Below are positions 57,289 through 64,000 of a DNA stretch of 64,000 bases, piece by piece. Under the pieces are notes generated by a model. The model worked only from the letters and a program-made list of their open reading frames with translations. It was not told where the DNA came from and did not search any database. Location of the stretch: assembly GCA_022578965.1 (NCBI GenBank), contig MU400509.1:496001-560000 (forward strand), written 5' to 3'. Position 1 is the stretch's first letter, and the number at the start of each line of letters is the position of its first letter. The position numbers and the translations under genes are program-made. Source of the DNA: Xylaria sp. FL1777 (lineage: Eukaryota; Ascomycota; Sordariomycetes; Xylariales; Xylariaceae).

Positions 57289-57378
57289 GGTGTTATAGTA
57301 TAGTGGTTAGTACAATTCGTTGTGGCTATCGCACTGCTCAGCTCCGAATAGACCCAGGTTCGATTCCTGGTAACGCCA
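57289..57378 (+). tRNA. tRNA-His (GTG) with an 18-nt intron
   Basis: A full cloverleaf can be drawn by eye. The acceptor stem GGTGTTA (57289-57295) pairs with TAACGCC (57371-57377), discriminator A 57378. The D arm is GTAT/GTAC. The anticodon stem ATTCG (57315-57319) pairs with CGAAT (57345-57349). The anticodon GTG is at 57322-57324. The T arm is CCAGG TTCGATT CCTGG, and both internal promoter boxes (A box GTGGTTAGTA, B box GGTTCGATTCC) are present. The intron, 57326-57343, follows the base 3' of the anticodon, the standard nuclear position. Without it the molecule is 72 nt. A T-rich pol III terminator (CTTTTTCTTTTTC) lies at 57409-57421. Confidence 0.9.
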
Positions 57379-58249
57379 ATTCTGAATTGAACTCAGATCT
57401 ATATATTCTTTTTCTTTTTCTTTCAAAGATTGCTACCTATGCCTTTCATCCTCTATACAATACAGTACTGTGATCTTAATACAATTCGTTGTGACCACAA
57501 TAGAGCCTACCGAATTGTAATGCGCTTATGTATTGTATGTATTCCACTTTTCAATCACCCCAAATACGTGATTTGTTCTAATCCGTGGAATTGAGGTAGA
57601 TGCTATCGAGAGACAAAGACTTCAATATGGACTTACCGCTTTTTAACGGCCTTTGGTAAATGGAATATGGGAGTGATCTTTCAAGGTTCTATATTAGTTA
57701 CGTATAGACTTGCTTGGGGAGGTGTTGGCTTGTGATCAACTATGGTAGGATGAACCGACCGATTTTGCTATTGTTGCGAAGTGTAGTACCTATATACTGC
57801 TAATCCGTTTAATGGGATTAACGGCGTTGTTTCCCCGTCACAGCTGCCTATCAGCAACGGAAATGAGGGAAATGGGTTTACTACAGTTCATTCAGTTGTT
57901 TATACCCGTAGTCGAAATCTAAATAGACTGATCAGGGTGATTGTCTACCAACTTCTGACTCATAATGCTATGTTATGCCTCACTCCTGGCAAGATATGTA
58001 CAAATAGCAAATTAACCCGCTCACAACGGTTACTTCACTCATATGCGGGGTAGGTCGTGATCCCACTTCTCCAAGGCATGCCAAAAGAAATTCATCATCA
58101 AAAGCTTACACATAGGACCCCCTGATACTTTCGTTTTATCGTCACATGTTTCCGATGAGCTGAGTCCTCGCTTCTAAGGCAGCATCGTTAACATTGTATC
58201 TCTCATTGAGGCGTCACGTCTCGCATAAGCATCTACGCGCCGCCACTTT
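57379..58249. other. Gene-free region after tRNA-His
   Basis: Contains a 14-base copy of the tRNA anticodon arm, TACAATTCGTTGTG at 57480-57493. Its first nine bases are repeated inverted at 57511-57519 (CGAATTGTA). No gene. Confidence 0.5.
57409..57421 (+). terminator. RNA polymerase III T-run terminator
   Basis: Two T5 runs separated by a C lie about 30 bp after the tRNA-His 3' end, as expected for pol III termination. Confidence 0.7.
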
Positions 58250-60487
58250 TCATGCGGCTTCTTGGGCAGGGGTATTTGCGTTTTGCCCATTCGCACTATT
58301 AGAAGGCCTTGCGCTATTGTCTGAAAGATCGCCATCCAAAGAAGTTCGACGGACCTCGGGACTAGCTGTGGCAGGATTGTGATTGGCGTCGTCTGATCCT
58401 GCCTGGGCTGCAGCCGCGACAGCCGCTTGAGCTTCTTGTTGCCGTTGCCTTTCGGCTCGAGCTTCTGCCTCTACCTGGGCAATGTGCCTTTCGGCCAAAC
58501 CTGGGGCGAGACTAGCAATGAAGAGAATACCAGCACGCTCTAGTCGTCTCGCCTGATTCAACAACCAATTGGCATTATCTTCTCGGCGCTGTTGAACTAA
58601 CCTGGCTGCAGCATCGGCCGGATTTGGGTCTCTTGGTCTTGCGGCATTCGCCCCGTTGACATCACCGCCCTGAGCATTTTCAGCAACCGGACGTTGCTGA
58701 TGGCGGCCTTGTGCGTCCGCCGCGGCGGGTATCAGGTTCTCTAAATGGCGGCGCAGGGGAACCCATATTTGCTCAGCGACAGGATTTAAAACTCCAGTGT
58801 TTATAATGAACAAGGTAATGGCAATTGAAACCACCGTGATCCATCGGTACCAACTAGATGTCGGCGAGGTAAACCACCATATAAACAAGGCCAAACGAAT
58901 TATCATCCATATATGTGGCCAAATTTGGACTAACCTGATGGCTTGAATTTGAGGGTTATCCATTCCATGACCGAATTGTGCTTGTATTGGGCCTGGCACT
59001 TGTAGTTCATGCTCTCGCTGTAGTTGAGGTTGCTGAACGGGCGGTGGATTGTTTTGAGGAATCGATGCGTTTCCACTACCCAAGGGAGGCCGTTGAACGA
59101 TATGTGGTAGACCAGCATGCCGCACATGCGGAGCGATTCCTGAGGCGTTGCCGAATGTCATGGGTGGAAGAGGAAGCCCCATTGGCTGATAACTACGGAG
59201 TTGAGAACTATAATACGTCCCTAGGTTGCCATTTAACAAGACAGCACGAGGGCCGTTTGGCGATGAGAGAATATACACTTCAGGTGTTGGTGAGGACACT
59301 TGGTTTGCATGAGTCCCAGCAGAAGCATTATGATAACGTCCGATTGCTCGTAGGGGATCGGGGGTACCTGCTGCGCTTCCAGCGCGTGATGGAATAAGCG
59401 GTGTAGTAACCCCGGGCGGGATGGGCTGCTGGCCCTGATGGCTCGCTAAATTCGCTAACGAAGAGCTGCTAGCATTCCTTCGCATAGCGTCAACCATAGC
59501 ACGCGTTGCAGGTCCTGCATCTACTGCGCGGAAAGCATTCTGAACGTCATAGCCTCCCATTGGTCCTACACCAGGCACCGATCGAGGCTGCGACATTGTG
59601 GGAGTGGGTACTTCAACTGAGGAAAGGGGAGAGCCGGCCCTTGCAGGTCTCTGTGACGAAGTAATTATTGACTCATTGACAGTAAAGCGCCACCGCTGCC
59701 CATCCGGGCCAACACCTTCACGGACAACAGTACGTGTAGTCTCGGGTTGAAATGGCGACCCTGCTCTGCCTGGTGTTGTAGATCCGGGGCCACCCCGAGT
59801 CTGCGTGCCAGGTTGGCCCATCGAGTTCGGCCCCGCTGGTTGATTCTGATTTGTAAGCCCTAAACGAGCCATCGTTTGAAACTGGTTCTGTAAGAGTTGC
59901 TGTGTTGACCAGCCAGGTGGCAGCTGAGTACCATTTTGATTCGGCGGTTGAGTGAAGCCGAAGGCGATATTAGGATGCGGAGGTCCGCCGATACCCATCC
60001 TGACGTAGGGCTGGCCATGGTGCTGATGGGTGTGCTGGTGTCCTGGGGTTTGAGAGCGGGAGGTTGCGTGTTGGTTGGAAGGGAGTGGAGGAGTCGGAGT
60101 CGGCGTCGGCTGGGTCTCTGAAAGATCGCGCAAGACGAGATGTAGAGTTTGGCGATCTGAAGATCGAAGCTAAACAACGAAGGCGTTATTACGTATGTCT
60201 CTGCGAAAATACAGTGTTTGACCTACCGGCTCCTCGCCAAATAACTCAAGCATAGTCTCGGAGTCCCGCGCCAAAAGTCGCCCTCTGTGGATGAGTCGCT
60301 GGGCGTCATCTGGGGGCTTCGTGTTGACAGCATTCCGTATCCGTTCTTTCAACTGCCGAACTGTTGCTGTGATGGGGAGGTCTAGGAATAGAGGTTGGGG
60401 TACGTTGACCGAGGGCGAAAGGACCTGCAGAGTGAACTGGCTGGGCTCTATGGCCTCGGACGCTGGGGACGTGGCCGGATCGGACAT
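58250..60487 (-). CDS. Ubiquitin-like-domain membrane protein, Usa1/Herp-like ERAD factor
   Basis: Two exons, 60487-60227 and 60169-58250, give 726 residues. Residues 15-105 form a ubiquitin-like domain (FTLQVLSPSVNVPQPLFLDL, TVRQLKERIRNAV, QRLIHRGRLLARDSE, LHLVLRDL). A long Gln/Pro/Gly-rich disordered stretch follows. A short conserved block reads EVYILSSPNGPRAVLLNGNL (about 384-403). Two adjacent hydrophobic segments occur at about residues 505-520 (WMIIRLALFIWWF) and 529-546 (WITVVSIAITLFIINTG). The C-terminus is helical and charged. This order (UBL, disordered linker, paired transmembrane hairpin) fits Usa1/Herp, scaffolds of the Hrd1 ubiquitin ligase in ER-associated degradation. Assignment is by architecture, not by sequence search. 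Confidence 0.7.
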
Positions 60488-61420
60488 GGTTGTGGCAGTC
60501 GAGTATAAGCACGAGGACGGGGTATGATCTATAAAAGACTACGACCCAAAAACGTTGCTTATCAAACTATCGGGAAGCTCGAAAGGCAAGATTACCACAA
60601 GTAGAGAGGACCAGATGTGGTGGTGAGCATGTTAGGCAAAATGAGTCCTAGACAAGTTGCGACTAAGTAAGGGAGCGCATCGGATTTGGCCAAGGCGGAT
60701 ATAAATGCCACAATAGCTAGGCTCGGAAATAGTAGTACGGAAAGAGGGAGTCCGACGGTAGACAAGAAGCAGGAGAAGAAGCATACAATCCAACAACAAA
60801 CAACGCCGTTGGCCTGATGAAGTTGTTGATAAGCTGTGGTGGTCTCGCTGTCCTTAAGAAAGTACCTGGCATAGGTACCTTACGAGTGCGGTAATACCTA
60901 CCTAGGTAGGTACTATACATAGTAGGTAAGTAGATATGCATCGATCACCCCACACACGCAATGGTAGGGGCAACGGCCATAGGATTCATGGTATAGGTAC
61001 CTATTCTTATATAATACATGGCCTGTACTCTGTATTGCGTACCTCAAATAGCCAAGCTAGGTCTAGCGTGTCGCCAAATCCACACTGCGAGAGACCCGTC
61101 TCTTTGGTATCTGCCCGCGTATACCGCCCAATTTCCTACATATGTATGTATACAAGGGGGAGGAAGCTAAAGCTGTACCAGCTGCGTCATTGGGGGAAGG
61201 ATCGCGGCCCTTGGCCATTCTGGCTTGTTGCATCAGAAACTCTACGGGTACTTTTCATGTTTCTGCGTCTTCGTCCCCAATCCGCCTCGCCGAGAGCTTG
61301 CATGTCGGGATGTATGTCTTTTTGCGACTGGGGCCCTTCAAATCTTAACAAATTCCACAATCCAATTAGTTATAACCGTGGATTGCCTTCTGAGAGCACA
61401 CAGGTTTCCGGGTTCTGATA
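60488..61420. promoter_or_regulatory. Divergent intergenic region with TACCTAGG-type motifs
   Basis: 933 bp between the UBL-protein and PSD1 start codons. A tight cluster of ACCTACCTAGGTAGGTAC-type palindromes sits at about 60895-60930. Overlapping frames at 60936-61418 are not supported. Confidence 0.5.
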
Positions 61421-63088
61421 ATGGCGACTCCATCGACCATCTTTACTCGGGGACGAGTCCGCCTACGCTCGAGCATCGAACCACAATGTCTTTGTTTTCA
61501 GCCAAGAACACCCTGCCCTCGAGGGTCTACGCGTCAATTCGTGGCAAGCCAGAGGGCCTCGTTCCATCATTCAAGGCGCATATTCCAGAACCGAGATCGT
61601 TTCGGCTCTAGACTTCGACATGCCTTGAACGACACCAAGATCAAGTGGTACCCTATACCAGTAGGGCTAGGTATAGGATTTCTGGGGTTTATACAGTTTT
61701 ATAAGACCCAGGTACGGGAAAGAGAAAGGCTCGAAAGGGAGGCATCCCAGGAAGAAGAGCCACGGCCTAAGAAACGGCCGAGGGTACGCCCAGATGGCCC
61801 ATGGTAAACCGGCCGAACCCAGAGCCCAGTAATTTTCTTTTGCTTACACCCAATTGTGTACAGGCAAGTTCAAGTCATGTCCACTCTGCCTCTCAAGGCC
61901 ATGTCAAGATTATGGGGTAAATTTAACGAGCTTACCATCCCCTATTACTTACGCGTACCTGGCTTCAAACTATATTCCTTCATCTTCGGGGTGAATCTAG
62001 ACGAGGTCTCGGAGCCCGACCTCCACGTCTACCCCAACCTGGCCTCATTTTTTTATCGGACTCTCAAGCCCGGTGTACGGCCGCTGGATCCGGATTCAAA
62101 TGCGTTGCTGTCGCCCGCCGACGGTCGGGTCTTGCAATTTGGGAAAATCGATGGAAATCATATCGAGCAGGTGAAGGGTATGACTTACACGGTGGATGCG
62201 CTACTAGGAAAGAACACACCAACGCCTAGTATTTCGAGTACGAAATCTGAACCAAATGCCGAAAGTGCACAAAAAGGGCGCGCCGGGAAAGAGCAACATG
62301 GTGATGAGGAGCTAGTCAAAGCTGACGAGGAATTCGCTCGTGTGAATGGCATCTCATACACAATTCCCAACCTACTCTCGGGCGGCCCCGAAGAAAACCA
62401 CGAGAATCCAAAGATAGAGGACCAAAGCGCGGTTCAATCCAGCCCAGTTGCTGTTTCCGAAGTAAGGGCTGATCTCGCGCTCGCCGAAAAGCCTTGGTAT
62501 GCTGCTAGCCCCGGCGGCAAGACCACCCTCTACTATGCCGTCGTCTACCTTGCGCCGGGTGATTACCACCGCTTCCACTCGCCAGCCAACTGGGTCGTCG
62601 AGCGCCGTCGACATTTTTCCGGCGAGCTGTACTCAGTGTCGCCGTACTTGCAGCGCACACTGCCCGGACTATTCACGCTTAACGAGCGAATTGTGCTCCT
62701 CGGACGTTGGCGCTGGGGGTTCTTCTCCTATATTCCCGTCGGTGCTACGAATGTTGGCTCTATCAAGATTAACTTTGACAAGGAGTTGCGGACGAACTCG
62801 CTTTTAACCGACACAGCGGCTGATCGCGCGGCTGAGGAAGCCTCAACCCGGGGCGAGCCTTACAGCGGCTTCGCTGAGGCTACGTATTCCGACGCAAGTG
62901 CCGTTCTCGGCGGTCATGCGCTGCGACGTGGAGAAGAAATGGGCGGCTTCCGGCTGGGAAGTACTATTGTGCTCGTATTTGAGGCACCTATTACGAATCA
63001 TGCTGGCGATAAGCATGGGTTTGTTTGGGCTGTTGAGAAGGGCCAGAGAATCAAAATGGGGCAGGCACTAGGTCGCGTCGAGGAATAG
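61421..63088 (+). CDS. PSD1: Phosphatidylserine decarboxylase, mitochondrial (Psd1 type)
   Basis: Two exons, 61421-61803 and 61864-63088, give 535 residues. The N-terminus is Arg-rich with no acidic residues (RQFVASQRASFHHSRRIF), a mitochondrial presequence. One membrane segment follows (WYPIPVGLGIGFLGFIQFY, about 79-97). The decarboxylase domain shows LLSPADGRVLQFG with the conserved Asp, then YHRFHSP with the His. It ends with the LGST self-cleavage motif (FRLGSTIVLVFEAP, Ser about 494), where the pyruvoyl group is made. A low-complexity charged insert sits at about residues 220-330, as in other filamentous fungi. The enzyme makes phosphatidylethanolamine from phosphatidylserine at the inner mitochondrial membrane. 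Confidence 0.95.
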
Positions 63089-63911
63089 GGGGGAAAATCC
63101 TCCACTCGTCGCTCAGCCCCCACGTGCATAGAGAACAATCGTAAAAAGACACGGACTGTACATATAGATCTTGTATATCCCAAAAATGCGGTCTATTGTA
63201 CTTTGTATATTGTTGGCAGATGACTGAAAATGTACAGCAATTTATTCCATACGCATATTTCACGGGTACATCTGCACCTATATCATAGCCACATAATGCT
63301 TGAATGTTGCGAACCGATTATTTATGTAGGTAGTATTTAATTGTTACCTGCTTGAGGTCTTATTGTAGATACGAGTCAAGGTAATAAGAATTAGTACCAT
63401 AGCTAGACTCCCCAAAAGATATATAGAAAAAGATTGAAGTGAATTCTATTCTCCCTGTTAATAGTACAAAAAAGAAACTCTGTGCACTATACGATTAGGC
63501 GATTCTAGTTTTCTTTTCTCACGTATGGTTGACTTTATAACGGATTTCACAGAACGCCAGGTGGCCCAGACAACTTGCAAAGAAAGCGTTATCTTTGGAC
63601 CGCTGAATGGAAGAACAACTCTAAGAACGGGCTACTGGTGTAAAGTAAAGCCGCGCAACAACCCCCTCCGATTTCCAGTTCCCTATTTACGTACGCCATA
63701 TGGGAGTCATTTTTCGACCCTATTCTGACACCAACGGGACACAATACACAGGCAGAAGAATATGACATAGCAGGCACAGGAGAAAACAGTTGTTTCCACT
63801 GCGGTCCTGGTATCGTCTCTGGCCTTTTGTTTGCCTCATCCCTCTCTCTTCTGCCCCTAACACCCTCTTGCATAGACCGTTTTCTCTTAACGCCACCACA
63901 ACTCCATTTCC
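63089..63911. other. Intergenic region at the right end
   Basis: About 820 bp after PSD1, AT-rich, with no coding frame of merit. Short frames at 63525-63728 and 63589-63873 are unsupported. Confidence 0.4.
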
Positions 63912-63975
63912 CTAGGTGCGAGCATTTTTCATCTGAGGCTTATTCACCTTTGGAGACATGACAAGACCAAAGGGG
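63912..63975 (-). CDS. Possible last exon of a gene cut by the right edge
   Basis: A minus-strand exon can be read after an ATAG acceptor at 63979-63976. It gives PFGLVMSPKVNKPQMKNART followed by a TAG stop (63914-63912). The peptide is basic and looks like a conserved C-terminus, but I do not recognise the protein. An in-frame stop just upstream means it needs splicing to be coding. The rest would lie to the right of the window. Confidence 0.35.
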
Positions 63976-64000
63976 CTATGGCATTGTCAATTATGTACGG

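Noticed and set aside
57270..57473. 67-codon frame across the tRNA-His
   Set aside because: The cloverleaf, promoter boxes and terminator explain the sequence better than a short peptide.

Overview
The window is nuclear DNA from a filamentous ascomycete, most likely a Sordariomycete. Genes are compact and carry short introns of about 50-130 nt with GTRNGY-type donors, CTAAC-like branch sites and TAG/CAG acceptors. The gene set is Pezizomycotina-like (Spt4, Pop8, a Usa1/Herp-like protein, Vps1, a CHAT protease). Intergenic DNA is sprinkled with a TACCTAGGTA-type palindromic motif. No operons, plasmid or phage genes, CRISPR array or intact transposon were seen. Gene models were built by hand from open frames, splice sites and family motifs.

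Layout. 1-7.5 kb: a WRN/RNase D-like 3'-5' exonuclease (runs off the left edge), LSM5, the RNA polymerase II subunit RPB11 with a long first intron, and an Avt3/4-type vacuolar amino-acid transporter. 8.6-13.2 kb: a head-to-head pair, a beta-rich protein resembling fungal gasdermin-like proteins and an 873-aa CHAT-domain (caspase-like) protease. This pair is the most interesting part of the window, a candidate regulated-cell-death module. 14.4-16.6 kb: a long disordered protein with a small Cys4 motif. 17.3-21.1 kb: SPT4, POP8 and protein phosphatase 5. 21.8-24.3 kb: a Yih1/IMPACT homologue and a type III CoA-transferase/racemase. 24.9-30.9 kb: VPS1 and a GID7/WDR26 homologue.

31-43 kb: a repeat-rich gap, a DUF1757-like membrane protein, acetoacetyl-CoA synthetase, a DUF2264 protein, a gene-free 2-kb stretch and an atypical short-chain dehydrogenase that lacks the active-site lysine. 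44-52.7 kb: TRS120 (TRAPPII), an Asx-homology protein and SEC22. 53.3-54.9 kb: a zinc-finger protein ending in a CaaX box. 54.9-58.2 kb: a gene-poor stretch whose only gene is an intron-containing tRNA-His. 58.2-63.1 kb: a Usa1/Herp-like ERAD factor and mitochondrial phosphatidylserine decarboxylase. What may be the last exon of another gene lies at the right edge.

Most genes are unlinked housekeeping functions: RNA metabolism (LSM5, POP8, RPB11, SPT4), membrane traffic (VPS1, TRS120, SEC22), protein quality control (GID7, USA1-like) and lipid or ketone-body metabolism. Only the CHAT/gasdermin-like pair looks like a dedicated two-gene system.
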